64,000 nt of DNA from Athripsodes cinereus (taxonomy: Eukaryota; Arthropoda; Insecta; Trichoptera; Leptoceridae). Where the stretch lies: positions 4,712,001 to 4,776,000 of the forward strand of contig OX388313.1 in assembly GCA_947579605.1 (NCBI GenBank), written 5' to 3'. Both the position numbers and the translations under genes were made by a program. This document shows positions 1 through 13,900 of the stretch, piece after piece. The first letter of the stretch is position 1, and each line of letters opens with the position of its first letter. The notes under the pieces were generated by a model. The model was not told the DNA's origin. It did no database searches and saw only the letters and a program-made list of their open reading frames with translations.

Positions 1-1880
1 ATAAATTAAAGATTATAATAGTCGAGCCATATGCTAACCCTCCTTAAGAGCCCTTGATAGGTAGGGAACTCGAAATTGTCACATGATTTTACGCAACCAT
101 TTTTCAACATTGATTATTAATTAATTGCAATATTTTCGTGATCGAGATGATATTTTTACTGTTTGTTTTTGATAATATCAAAATTTTAACATATTTTAAT
201 GTATTTTTAATAATAATAAAAAAAATAACCGAGAGATTCATGTAGAAATTATCGATTGAAAAACACCTTCCGAAATTTCATCACGACTAGCAGAGGTATT
301 TTAAGACAATCATCTTAGAGGTTACATAAATGATGAAGTAAATTTTGCTCCAAGGATGCTTTAGAAAAAACCTATTTTTATTAAATTTGGGTAATATTTA
401 GCCGTATTTTTTTTAATATGCGAAAAAAATGGGATTTGTGACGTGCACATAAGAAAATATAATTTTTAGTTCGTCAAGTTCGAATAAGGAAAACATATTT
501 AAAACAATTTTAATTGAATAATTTGTCATATGATTATAATAGCGTGATGTGTTATTTATATTTTGAAATTTTCATTTTAAATTTTCCGCTTGCGGGAAAG
601 TTTTTATGAAAATTTCCGTAGAACTCAAAAATCGGGTTAGTTCGGCCAGCCGAGCCAAAGAGTCGGCACGCTGTTGAATCTGCGTCTGATTATTTATTTA
701 AAATTATTAAAAAATAGAGATGGTTTTATGCTTGAAACTACATAATTACAGCACTAGATTACTTGATTTTTACCAAGGAAACATATTTTTATATGTGTCA
801 TCAAGTAATCCCTATATAAATGTTTTTTTTTCATAAAAAAAAACATTATAACTTAATATACCTAAATAATATTTATTTCCATGTCTGTCAAAATGCGAAT
901 CGACGAATACGAGAATGAGTGTTCAGTACTATAGATGAGGAGTTCACAAGTAAAGGCACACCGATCCATTTTTCACAAATATTTAACTATGAATGAAGTA
1001 AAATAAATCAGTGAAGTTGATATTTTCAACCGACGGTTCTCGGTGGAAATTCATGTTGAATTACTTACAAATAATAAATCACTTATTTATATTATATCCA
1101 CTGTGACTTTTAATCAATAAAAAGTCACAGTTTAAACACTACAAATAAGTGTTTTATATAATTAATTCAAATAAATTAGTATTTTTTTATTTTTAATTTA
1201 ATGTTGGTGAACTTGTTTGTGTACTTAATAAAACTGTAGATTGACCTCAGCATATCCGCCTATTTCTCTTTTTGCTTATTAGTTGCAACATATTTCTTGT
1301 CTAATGATAAACGCAAAGTGCCAGCTAATATCCAATTATTAAAAGATGAATACAGAAAATATGCTCTTAACACTAAATTACAGTTCGTATACCTTACAAA
1401 GACTATGATAAAATAATACAAATACATAGAAATATATCCGGTATCAGGGATCTAAATTGCTGCCGGTACCTACTCTGCAAAGAATTCACCAAATTTATTT
1501 AGGTATGCTGTTTTCTTAGTTTCAATGTTCTAGAGTTGATGTAGGTAACTTTGTGTATGAACTCCTCAGAATGACATTCACCGATGTCAATATTGTTGTC
1601 ATAGCAACATTTTGTTATTTTTGTGAGTATTAGTATTAAATCAGAAATATACTAAATACACTGATTTATAGTTTTATTTTAATTTTTTCATTATTTAAAA
1701 TGACGAAAGAGTCATTACGAATGTTAAGAAAAAATAAATTAGCTACATATTATTCACATGATCAAAATGAGTGAGTATATTATAATGGTTGATTTATATT
1801 ATATCGTTTTTGACATATTTTTTTTTTTGTAACGTAACCTTTCCTAAAGTAATTATTAAAAATAAAATATTTTAATACGC
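1..1880. other. AT-rich stretch without recognisable gene
   Basis: I see no exon with coherent splice sites and no long open frame on either strand. The DNA is AT-rich with short homopolymer runs. The minus-strand sushi/EGF gene that begins at 16083 has no visible stop codon by 4928, so this stretch may be intron of that gene or intergenic DNA. Confidence 0.5.
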
Positions 1881-1898
1881 GTGAGTAAGCAAACAATG

Positions 1899-1949
1899 CA
1901 GCATCACTCATATATTGGGTGCAATGCCAAAAAGAGAGAGAGAGAGAGA
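1899..1949 (+). mobile_element. 51-bp 5'-truncated LINE tail with target-site duplication
   Basis: This short insert ends in a (GA)n tail. It matches the last bases of the RNase-H-bearing LINE at 36645-38310, sharing the core CATCACTCATATATTGGGTG. A 16-bp duplication, GAGTAAGCAAACAATG, flanks it at 1883-1898 and 1950-1965. This is what extreme 5' truncation during target-primed reverse transcription leaves. The right boundary is uncertain by a few bases because the tail and the duplication both contain GA. Confidence 0.85.
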
Positions 1950-2602
1950 GAGTAAGCAAACAATGTTTCTGATAGAATAAATTAATAAATTCTTTATGTT
2001 TTATACTTTCCAGATTATCAGATGATTAGATGATTAGTGACATTAAAACGGTGATGGAGAATTACTAAGACTTGAATTATCATTTGCAAATGTAAGTACA
2101 TAGTTCTTAACTGATATCCTGATATTTAGGTATATAGTAAAATCAGCACGTATTATCTTATTTTCATGTTACTATTTCAAATAAGCTGATATATGAATAC
2201 ACGCAACATGTTTGAATCTCGGATACATTATGTATGTTTTAAAACAAGCTTTGGTACAATTATTATTATTTTATTTTATGTATTTATTCATGATGCCATT
2301 CACTAGTTTGCGAATGATTTAAGTATTCCATAAATGTACTAAGTAATAATATAAAATTAGTTTGTGAATCAATAGTGAGAAAATGGTTTAATGTAAAAAT
2401 AGATCTCAGCATACATTTGATTTTTAGATTATTATGAGTATTCGAAGTTTTCTAAATATGCATATTATATATTTACGTATTTGCAGAAACCACTTTGCAT
2501 GTATGGTTACTATGGAAACATATAATATTTATATTTTGACATTCCATTTCCACGTGAAATTTTAGCACAAAGACATTGTACTTTAATAAGACTGTGCATT
2601 AT

Positions 2603-2720
2603 TGGCCGGTTTCAATAATCTATCTATCCGCTCCTGTCGATTGAAATCTATTGTGTTCTATATTTTGAATCATACATTTCAATCGATAGTCACGGATAGA
2701 TAGGTTATTGAAACCGGCCA
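2603..2720. mobile_element. 118-bp foldback MITE
   Basis: The two ends are inverted repeats of about 40 bases with a few mismatches, starting TGGCCGGTTTCAATAA on the left and ending with its near complement. There is no coding content. The inverted ends and small size indicate a non-autonomous DNA transposon. I could not fix a target-site duplication, so the superfamily is unassigned. Confidence 0.7.
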
Positions 2721-3308
2721 TAAGACATGATTACACATTAAATCACTTTATTGCTATAATTTTGTTTTATTTCGATGATGAAAAAATACTCTGCAAATAT
2801 ATGGACAGATTGTAAATTTATCCTTGGATTATGATGACTCAAATCTTTTTTTGTGATACTAAAGATGCATGAATCATTCTCTCCAAATCCCGGCCTTTTT
2901 GTTGTTTGCAATTTAATGGTGGAGTCAAAAATAATAAACAAGGGAAAAACATATTAAATATTCTTTTATACTTTTGCAGCACTGGTGCCACAGTCGCCGT
3001 TTCTTAAGGCAGCCATCATTGTCACTTAATTTGACGTCCCAGAAGAAAGAATAAATTATGGTCAACTCAATGCAGAATGGTGCAACAAATTATGGATAAA
3101 CTCAAATATACCTACTTTACGTGTACTTTTTAAGGTGTATAATATAAATTATATAATTGTTGCAGAATAAAACTGAGTATTATTAAAAAAAAAGTATTTG
3201 AGTACTTTATTGGAAATATACCCACTTATACGCCCACATATATGTACATACAACAAGGTAGACATGTAAAGCTAATAAGCTTTTTTATGACCAATGATTT
3301 GATGAATC

Positions 3309-3370
3309 TATCTATACCCTCACGCCACATCCCATGTGGAGTAAGCAGAGAGAAGGGAACGCCAATTAAG
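3309..3370. repeat. Fragment of the abundant GTGGGGTAGCCAG-type repeat tail
   Basis: The segment reads tatctataccctcacgcc followed by a diverged ATCCCATGTGGAGTAAGCAG. It matches the conserved end of a repeat seen many times in this window, usually as a run of TATA/CTA units, then ATCACGGCATATCCCAC, then AAGTGGGGTAGCCAGCAGA. It is short and diverged. Confidence 0.55.
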
Positions 3371-3599
3371 TAAACACCTACCACTATCCAGCAAAAATAA
3401 TAATAGTCTACCTACCTACGTGTTTGCTATATTCATGTATAGGTATATGTAGGCCTATTTATAACTCTTGGGGCATGAATGCTCTCTCGCAGGTGGGCCT
3501 TGTTGACCTCTGGTGCATCAATTGCATTATACATGCCGTTTTTTCAATGGAGTGCACAATCTTGTTAAAAATTATGTCTTTGTACGCAATGATTTTTGT

Positions 3600-3860
3600 G
3601 TCATTTGGTGTCATAGATAATGAGTGAAATATACATCACGTACGTCGCATTTTTTATCTCCTTTTTCACTTACCGCAAAAAGAGAGACAGTGATTTTTTA
3701 ATGTTCGTAGTTTTTCGGACATAATATTAACTATATTTACGTGTGTTAGTGACCAAGTGGTGTATAGATAATGAGTGAAATATACTTCATTTCTTTATCT
3801 CCCTTTTCACTTACCGCAAAAAGAGAGACAGTATTTTTTTAATGCTTCGTAGTTTATTGG
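3600..3860. repeat. Two diverged tandem copies, period about 152 bp
   Basis: GATAATGAGTGAAATATAC occurs at about 3615 and again at about 3767. Each copy is followed by a similar block containing TTTTTCACTTACCGCAAAAA and GAGAGACAGT. The shared order and spacing show a local duplication that has since diverged. No coding role is evident. Confidence 0.7.
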
Positions 3861-4109
3861 TTCGTACGTAGTTTAAAAGTTAAAATTTGGAGTAAACACC
3901 TGTTTTTAGGCAATTTTTTGCATATAGTCGAACGATTTCAAATTAAATTCTGGCTGTGAAGTCCTGTTAACAATATAATTTTATTTTTACATATTGGTGA
4001 TGCACCCAAATTAAAATAATTTCCGCTTATGTATTGTAATCTAAATTATATGCGATATATAATATAGGAATATGGTGTTCCATTCCCTCTGCCTATCTCC
4101 TTTGGAACA

Positions 4110-4610
4110 TGGCATGTGCCTCTGTCGGTATATCTGCGGCCCATCAGCGAATTATATAATATAAAAAAAAATTGACAATACCAGTGATAATCGGATGTTG
4201 GGTAAAAGTACCGGATACTTAGTAATTCGAGTAAATATTCTTTAAGAAAACTGAGGAGTTTGTGAAACATTTTAAATTCCAATACCATTTTGGAAATTTG
4301 ACGACGGGAGGGTAGAAATTCAAACACGTGACATTTTTAGTATCCGGTATTGACTCAAACAATTGGTACAAATACCCGGTACATTGTAGAAAACGGTACC
4401 TTCTGCGAAAAAATATTCTTTAAGAAAACCTAGGAATTTTTGAAATATTTCAATTTACTACACCATTTTGAAAATTCTGTAACGGGGGGGTAGAAAGTGT
4501 GAGCATTTCTATAAGTTAAAACTTTTAGAGTTAATTTTCTTATAGCGGCCCGTCCTTGGCTCATAATCTTCCCGAGTGGCCCCTGTTCCCTATAAGTCTG
4601 TGCATCCCTG
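4110..4610. mobile_element. hAT-type MITE, left end missing or diverged
   Basis: This stretch shares long similarity with the complete MITE at 5375-5825. Both have an internal AGCGAATTATATAAT, repeated TTCTTTAAGAAAAC blocks, and the right end CTGTGCATCCCTG. The expected left terminus beginning CAG and its 8-bp target duplication were not found, so the left boundary is approximate. Confidence 0.65.
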
Positions 4611-4641
4611 ATATAAAGTATAAAAATAAATAAAATAAATT

Positions 4642-4905
4642 TGACAACCGGTGTGGAGCGGAGGCTAACGCACTTGCCTTTTGAGTCACAAGGTTCCGGA
4701 TTCGATTCCCGGCCAGGGCAAAATGAAGAATGACCTTTTTCAAATTGTCCTGGGTTTGAGTGTTACATGTTATGTGTTTAGTGCATTGTATATTTGTTTA
4801 TCATCGTGTTAGTACCCATAATACAAGTTCATTTCTTAATTTGGGACTAGCTGTGAATTGTCTAGTGTGAACTAGTGTGAATTGTCTGTACATGTTATAT
4901 TATGT
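4642..4905 (+). mobile_element. tRNA-derived SINE, family 1
   Basis: A tRNA-like head with A-box-like GTGTGGAGCGGAGGCTAACG and B-box GGATTCGATTCC is followed by a body containing CAAATTGTCCTGGG and TTAGTACCCATAATACAAG. The tail is TATGTTATGTTA. The same order occurs at 31509-31751 and 52169-52425. The shared non-tRNA body and repeated tail make these SINEs, not functional tRNA genes. Confidence 0.85.
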
Positions 4906-4927
4906 TATGTTAAATGAATCGACTTAC

Positions 4928-7900
4928 GATATTGACATTGAGGTCCTCTGAAGTCTTGTGGACATTGACATGTGTTAAGTGACAAACAATTTCCTCCGTT
5001 CATACAAGGTGGTTCACATATAGGCTGGCAGTCTGGTACAGTAGACATGTCTGTTCTGGATGGGATCCAGTTACCTTCCTTGCAGATTAAATTAGTGATG
5101 GAAGAACCATCCGGAAACTGGTATCCTTTCATGCAAGAGATAGCGCAAGATCTGAAATATTTTATTGACATATCAAATATTTATTGACGCAAAATTAAAA
5201 TTCACCTATTCTTGGGTAAATACACTTTAACATTGATTTATTGTTAACTCAGCTAAGACCTATAGTTTCCGTAACATGTTTAGAGAATTTCCAATGGCTG
5301 AACACTGTTCAATGTTCTTTTAAAGGTTTTCAATTTTTTTTTTATACACAGGTTCTATGTCAGTTACATTAGAGCAGCGATGCACAGCATGCGGCCCTTT
5401 GTTGGTGTGTCTATGGCCCCCCAGCGAATTATATAATCATAAAAAAAAATATGTCAGTACCAGTGATAAAGTATCAGACATTCGGTTAAAGTACCAGATA
5501 CTTAATAATTCAGGTTAATATTCTTTAAGAAAACTAAGGAGTTTTTCAAATATTTCAGATTCTATACCATTTTGGACATGGTAACACTTTTAGTATAGTT
5601 TCCGGTATTGATAAATCAATAGTCGGTACAAATAACCGGTACATTGTAGAAGAAGATACTGCAAGAAAATATTCTCTAAGAAAACAGAGGAGTTTTTGAA
5701 ATTTTTCAAATTCCTACACCATTTTGAAAATTCGGTGACGGGAGGTTAGAAATCGTATAGCGGCCCGTCCTTGGTTCATAATCTTCCCAAGTGGCCTCTG
5801 TTCCCTATAAGACTGTGCATCCCTGCATTAGAGTGGAAAAGTGATTACTTACGTTGATGTACAACTTCTTTTACTGTTCATAGGTAAAGCAGGGGTATTG
5901 AGACAGGGCTTCTTCTCAAACTGACACTGGGGCCCGCTGAAATTTTCAGGGCAGTCACATTGCCCTGGAGCCATACAAATACCATTGTGCTGACAGGGAG
6001 GAAGGCACACAGCTGAAAATACAAAATAGTGAATAATAATAGTAAATTGAATTTGATGAATAGTAAAAAAAATCATAGAAAATCAAAACCATTGGATGGT
6101 TTCTGAATAGACAGGAATCCAAAGAGTGAAACAGATGTTTCAACTGGCACAGAACAGGAAGGCATACATTAGAGTAGTGTTTCCCAACCTTTTTTGTGGC
6201 ATGCCCCACCTTAGCCTTTCTAAAATTCTTATGCCCCCCCTTCTATGTAACATACATAATTTTTAATATTAAAAAATGAATTGTTCACTTAAGAAACTTT
6301 TGATATTATAAAGATATTTGGTCTCATCGAGCGAAATTATACCTAAAAATATTATTTACCGCATTTATTTAGGAATTTGCTTTTTTCGTTAAATTTGTCA
6401 CCAAAATCTAGCATTGCATTTAAATGGCCCGGAGCGAAAGGGTTTAATTCGTGTCGAGTTCATTTTCGAAATGCCCCCCTTAACAATCAAATCGCCCCTT
6501 GGGTTAACACTGCATTAGAGTAATGATCAAAGTTAGGGAACTCGACACCCCAATAAATAAATAAGACATTCAGGATGGGTGGCATATCCCACCACTGAAT
6601 CGTAGATGTGAACTGACTCATATGTGAGGTTTCGCAAACACCTATATTTTTAGGCAATCAACATGACCAATGCAAATTCAAAATCATCTGATTAAGATTT
6701 CCTGAGATAAGAAATAAATAAATAAAATATGTAATCATTAACATACGCAGACAGCTAGGAATGGTGGGCCATCCTTCTACAGTCCACTTTCCTTCTTTAC
6801 AAGTGATGATGTGGTTGGCCTGTCCATCTTCAAACTTATAGTCTGGATTACAGGTAATACGACATCCACTGTACATGGAACAAGTCATCCTGCCATTCAT
6901 AGGGGGCTGGAGACGAGGACAATCTACAAATAAAATGGTTTATTTAAATAGGCTAAACAGCAAACACCATTGTAATAAGAAATTAAAATCTATCTTAAAA
7001 AATTCAATTACATATCAATTCCTAATTGAGTTTTTAAATACAAGTAAGTTTTGTGAATACAAAATTGTTTATACGCTTCAAAGACCATTCTATTCACAAG
7101 AGTTTTCTTTTCTTCATGCCAATAAAAAGTAAGACATTCTGAATGGATGGATTGCCTCGTTGCTGAATTTTAGATGTTTCATAAATTTTGTTATATGAGA
7201 ACCGCTTTTGACACACAGAGTGGAAAACCTATTCTTTGCCAGAAAATCCATGGAAAAAAGATATGGAATGTTAAGCTGGGTTATTTCATTTGTTATCAAA
7301 GCTATCCTAATATAACAACATCCTTCTCAAAAACTACATCTACTATACCATCACGGCACATCTCACAAGTGGGGTAGTCAGCAGATCAGCTGCATGTAAT
7401 AAACATGCAAGCTGTCCTGTCCGTGTCAAAAAAATAAGATAATCAGGATAGATGTCAAACATCAACGCTGAGCTTGAGATGTAAAATAACTTTACTTTTT
7501 TTCAAACACCTCCCTTTTAGAGGACATTCGAAAACCTGTGGAAAAGGATGGAAGAGCAATTCTTTGTAGAGTGCTCCACGGAACATCCTACATATACAAC
7601 ATCCTTGAAAGAGAAGGGTAGATGGTGCTCTTGTAGCTGATGAACCCATAATTTCTCCAATTTTTTTATTAAATTAGTATAATAGTATATCAATTAAGTT
7701 TTTATTTTATTTTTATTTTCCGACAAAAATAAAGTGTTTTTTTATTTGATAGTTTTGTTTTTTGTGTTTGTTTCTTAAAATTAAGTGATAAATTTTAATA
7801 AAATTAAATCTAATACCTAAAATTTGTGACAATAAAAATAGTTTGCATGATTTGTATTTTAAAATTTTTAAATTTATTATTATTTTTAAATTTATTATTT

Positions 7901-10900
7901 TTAAATTTTTATTTAAAAATAATTTAAATTTTTATTTAATTTTTATTTAATTTTTAAATTTTTATTTAATTTATTATTTTTAAATTTTTATTTATTTATT
8001 GGGATGTAAGGAACAACTAATAATAGATTCCGTAATACTTAAACAAATACCAACGCGTAATCTGAATTTAAATATTTGTTATATCGATTATCAAAAACAT
8101 TTGATAATCGAAAATCGAAAAGCTCACTCGTGGCTAATAGAAATTTTCAAAATTTATAAAATTAATCCAACAATCATAAATTTCTTAAAAACAGTAATGG
8201 GTTCGTGGAATATCGATTTAAATTTAAATCTTAATAATAAATCTATAACTCTAAAAGATATTCCTATTAAAAGAGGTATCTATCAAGGAGATTCCTTAAG
8301 TCCACTTTGGTTTTGTTTGGCAATAAATCCTCTATCCAATTTATTAAATGAATCCAAATATGGAATCAAAATTAACGGAAATACTCGTTTGTCAACAAAA
8401 ATATCGCATTTAATGTATATGTACGATATAAAAATATACGCTAAATCGGATACCGAATTAGAAAAACTAATAAGTATAACAAAAAAATTCTCAGACGACA
8501 TAAGAATGTCTTTTGGGCTAGATAAATGTAAAACTTTACACATTGAAAAAGGAAAAATTAAAGAATGTCAGGACATAGTTTCTAGTTATCAAATTAATAA
8601 CATGAATAATAACGAAATATACAAATATTTAGGTTTTCCGCAATCTAAAAATTTAAATCACTCTTTAATCAAAACTCAATTAAGAAATGATTTTAAAGAT
8701 AGACTTAATAAAATATTTAAATGTGATCTATCGGCCAAAAACATAGTAAAAGCAATAAACGCGTGGGCAATCCCATTATTAACATACTCATTTGGCATCA
8801 TAAAATGGTCTAAAACGGATCTAGATAAACTAGAAAGACTTATTAGAACACAATTAACAAAAAATAGATATCACCATCCAAATTCCGCGAAAGAAAGGTT
8901 GGTTCTGCCTAGGAGTATAGGAGGAAGAGGAATTGTTAACATTTCCTCTTTACATAATAATCAAATAGAATCCCTTAAAACATTTTTTAAAAACAAACAA
9001 AATAATTCTATACTACATAAAATTATAATACAGGCCGATAAAAATCATACACCTTTAAATTTAAATGACGAAACAGTAGGTCCGCGATTAAACTATTTAA
9101 ATATTTTGTTAGAATCTTGGGGTAGGAAGGAACTTCATGCTAGACACCTCAATGATCTCAACCAATCTTATGTTGACAAATATGCGTCAAACAGGTGGTT
9201 GACCATTGGGGAATTGTATGGGGAAACCGAGGGTTTTATGCTAGCAATTCAAGATCAGGTAATAAATACAAAAAATTATCAAAAATATATTATAAAAAAT
9301 CAAAATATAATTGATGATTCGTGTAGGAAATGTCTGGCCAAACCGGAAACAATTCAACACATAGTTTCGGGTTGTTCCACTCTCGCTCAAACTGAGTATA
9401 CTTATAGACATAATCATGTAGCAAAAATTATACATCAAAATTTAGCTATTAAACATAATCTTTTAAACTCAAATAATGTAATACCTTATTATAAATACAA
9501 CCCGGAACAGGTATTAGAAAATCAAAATTATAGGCTCTATTATGATAAAACCATAATAATAGACCCGATTTAGTATTACATGATAAACGTAATAAAATAA
9601 CGTACCTAATCGACATCGCTGTCCCAAATACACATAATATACAAACAACCGTCGCAGAAAAAATACGTAAATATACAGAACTAGCAGGAGAAATAAAAAA
9701 TATTTGGCATTCTAGGTCCGTTTATATAATACCTTTAGTCATGTCAGCTACAGGGGTAACTCCGAAATCTTTAATAAATAATTTACAAAAATTAGATTTA
9801 CCGGTTAATTTGTACATTAAAATTCAAAAATCTATTATAATAAACACTTGTAATATTGTAAAAAAGTTTCTGAACACAGATATTTCAGGCACAATGCTGG
9901 TATTTTGATCCCGCGTTTTGAGCCTAATCCTTCGATATCCTGTATATCTGGATAGGTGAATTTTTCCCGGCATTAGACTGTTAAGTTTTTGTGTGATCAT
10001 GACTGATCATATGGAGACTTATCTGGTTGTATAATGCTGAGAAGTGTGGATGGCAATTCTGCCGCCGCGTAAAAAATAAAAATAAATTAAAGTTACAAAT
10101 AATATTGTAAATGCGCTCTTGAAGTGATTTCATTACAAAAACAGCGCAATATATGTAAGTGATCCAATAATAATAATAATAATCCTTCCTCAAAAACAAT
10201 AAACAATATCACGGATGCTTTATCAAAATTATGTCTCATATAATTACATTTATTAAATAAACACCGCGAGTTTTCCTCAAACTACATAAATATTACACAC
10301 ATATCAGTCTGAATTCAATAATACTATAATTATTATCAAATTGTAACTATTATCTAAATATACACATACGCAAAATAAATACAATATTACTAAAGTAGGT
10401 TATAGTTAAAATAAAATTAGAGATAAAATGAATGTCAGATGGATAAGGTAACTATCCGGTATTTAACCTAATTTTAATACCGATCAACAGTAGCTTAATA
10501 TTGGTATTTAGCCTTATTTCAATACCGATCAACAGTAGCTAAATATTGGTACTAAGCCTAATTTCAATACAGATCAACAGTAGCTTAATATTGGTATTTA
10601 GCCTAATTTCAATACAGATCAACAGTAGCTAATTTCAATACCAATCAAAAGTAGCTTAATATTGGTACTAAGCCTAATTTCAATACAGATCAACAGTAGC
10701 TTAATATTGGTATTTAGCCCAATTTCAATACCAATCAAAAGTAGCTTAATATTGGTATTTAACCTAATTTCAATACCTATTAACAGTAGCTTAATGTGGA
10801 CACTAAGCATAATTTCAATACAGATCAACAGTAGCTGAAAATTGATATTTTGCCTAATTGCAATACCGATCAATAGTAGCTTTTAATTTGTCCAAATACC

Positions 10901-13900
10901 AAATTGCTATTAGATAAGATAATTTTTATGTAATCAACTTATTTATCGATCGAGTAAATATCTATCTATACTATCACAATATCCCCGTATATAGGGTAGC
11001 CAGTAGACCAAATTCATGTAATATACAATATGTAAGTTGTCCTCTCTGTGCCAAAAAAAATTAAAAAATTCAGGATGAGTGGCAAATCTCATTATTGTTG
11101 AAATGAAGATGTTAAATATCTTACTCATGACATTTTAGGAACACCCACTTTTTACAGCTTTACACAATGACACCCTTGAAATTGGGTTACTTTAAATCAA
11201 ATAAATGATTTTTACAGGGTGAAGAAAACAAACAGAAAAAATCGGGACGTTTAATATAAACTAAACAAGTCACGGATATTGCTAACCGGATTCAAGTCTC
11301 ACGGGATATCCGTTATTCAGCCAAACCGCAATCCGTTTCATATCTGATTATAACTGTACCTATTATTATTAAGCGTGTCAAAACGAAACAGTCATAATAT
11401 TACACTTTGCAAGGATTTTATCTAAATATCCTAATTAGAACAATTCTCATTTGTTGAGTTTCCTGTCGAGATAACCAAGAGTAACAAACATTACATACGC
11501 AGTCATTAATAACATTATAACCTTTGCTGGATTGCAAACAAAAAATATAAACATTTTTTTCAAAGAAAATCGCTCATTGTAGGGTTGGTAATTAAAAGCT
11601 GTTATGTAATTATTATTATGTAAAAAACATACACAATATTACGAGTTGATAAAGTAATTATACTTATGTATATAGTTTAAACCAGTGCGAATGCGGTTTA
11701 AGCCACAACCAGTTAATTAATAATTTCCGTTTTACAAAAAAGATAGATAAACTGCAAATTAAATTAATTTGACCCATTACGTCATTGAATTATGCATTTT
11801 TATGATTCACAAGTAATTTAAAAAATGAGAATATAACACGGATTAGAAATATTTTCACATCTTCGATTCAACAATGAGATAATTATGCTACCTAACATGA
11901 ATGGCCTTATCTTTTTGGCATTTAGAAGAGAACTTGTATGATTATTATATGCAGTTAATCTGCTGGCTATCCCATTTGTGAATATGCCCTGGTAGTATAA
12001 ACAAAGATAAAAAAAGAATATGAGAAAATCAAAAATATTTTCTAAATTAATTTATACTTTGATCCAAAAGTATCTCATCGCCCTCAACGCTCCTCTCCGA
12101 AGCACAGGGCAGAAACCAGCCTTCTCCATTCAAAGCGTCTCTGCACCAACTGCGTCACCTCTTTCCACGACATTCCCTGCGCTCTGATATCATTGTCATA
12201 GGAACGGTGTATTGTGAAAGAGCGATGCCCGGGCGTAAATATTTACGGGCGTAGTATAGGTACATGTAAATACTTTTAAATTTTTTAGCTTATCATATTA
12301 TATAGAAAGCGATACTTTTCGATAAACAAACAAAAATTGAATATTTTTTATATAACATGCACATATTTGTTTAAGGTTTTGGTAGACCACCGTACTGCTT
12401 TGAAACTGACAAGCTGTGTCCCAAAATATTACAATTTCAGCTATTGGCTTAAAGAACTCAATATTTCATGACATATTTTTCTGAACTCAATATTCCAAAT
12501 AATTCTTACCTCCTTTATAACTTCCGAGTTGGCTAGAAGTCTCTCGACTGGAGAATATGTCCATATCTTCTCTACTAGTAGGTCCATAGCTGAAAAATTA
12601 TGACGTACAAAAAAATAAATAAATAAATGTAATTATATTAATCTACTTAAGCTTTTTAGTCTAAAAAGTTGTTTACTAAAAATCTGTTTGCTAACTGTAA
12701 TATTATTCTTCGAAAATGAACCATAGTTTTGTAATAAATTCATTTCTACCTATCTACCATCACCGGATCAATCAAAATTAGTTAAGTCAGGATAATCATG
12801 CAGAAGTCTTCTCTGTGCTAAAAAACATTCTGGATTTCAATTTAGTACATCATCACTAAATTGAAAATGTTAAATAATTTGTACATGGGAAGCCTGTCTC
12901 AAAGGAATTTAATGTTACAGTTAAAATGTGATGTTAACTTGAGAGTTAATTACATTTTTAGTGGAGGTTAATTAATATGTTTATCTTTAATGCAAAATTC
13001 TGTTTGTATCTTATAAAAAAATTATGTAAATACAGTGACATTCGTAGTATAGACTTGTAAGGCAGTACTAATTTTCTCAGAAAACATATGTTAAAATTAA
13101 CAACAAGACAAAAAACGTCTGCTATTTCACTCCACAACATTAAAAGTGTACCTAATGATCTCCCTTCCTATAATATGTAAGTATTATACATCCTTTACAC
13201 CTGACAAAATCATTAAAGGACCCCTACAACAAAAAAATCCAAATATTCTTCAAGTAAGGAAAAATTCTAAACACAAAACTATTCAAAAGGTGAACTTTTA
13301 ATATACAGTCGATTCCGCTTAATTGGGACAGTTACTTATTTGGGACAAATATTAAAGAACAGAAACCAATAGTAAATTTATATGTTTAATTGGGACAACA
13401 TTCCGATTAATTGGGACAGTAAATTTAAGATCAAAACAAAAGACAGACTACACTTGACTCATTTTTGCATTGAATTAAATTGTATGTACCTACCCATTTA
13501 TTATTTTAATTAGGAATTTATTTTTTTCTTAAAAGTTTATGTTACATATTTGTAATTTATATGATAATTTATATTACCTATATGTAATTTACAGTTTCCA
13601 AGAATTTATAAAATAAAATTATTGAAAAAAAAATGCAGTTTAATTTTATGTGTGTATTACTGGTTAACGGCCTTAGTTGCCAAAACCAAATAAATTAATT
13701 TTAAAAAATGTGAAATCCGCTTAATTGGGACAAAATGCCCAAGTCCCGATGTGTCCCAATTAAGCGGAATCGACTGTATTTTGTAGCAAAAGTAACATAT
13801 TATTATTAAACGACTAGTAAAAAGGTGAACTTTTAATACATGGACCATCAATATATTTTGTATCAACAGAAACATACATTTTTAATTGCAACCACGAGAG

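Noticed and set aside
2738..2941. Minus-strand open frame as a possible last exon of the sushi/EGF gene
   Set aside because: It has no convincing acceptor in a compatible phase, no cysteine pattern matching the gene's modules, and an AT-driven composition.
4640..4720. Possible tRNA gene (also at 31510, 31955, 50552 and 52170)
   Set aside because: A and B boxes are present, but each is joined to a shared SINE body and tail, and the heads do not fold as convincing tRNAs.
10619..10873. Minus-strand 84-codon open frame with 15-residue repeats
   Set aside because: It is explained entirely by the 45-bp minisatellite, has no flanking gene signals, and reads low-complexity isoleucine/leucine repeats.
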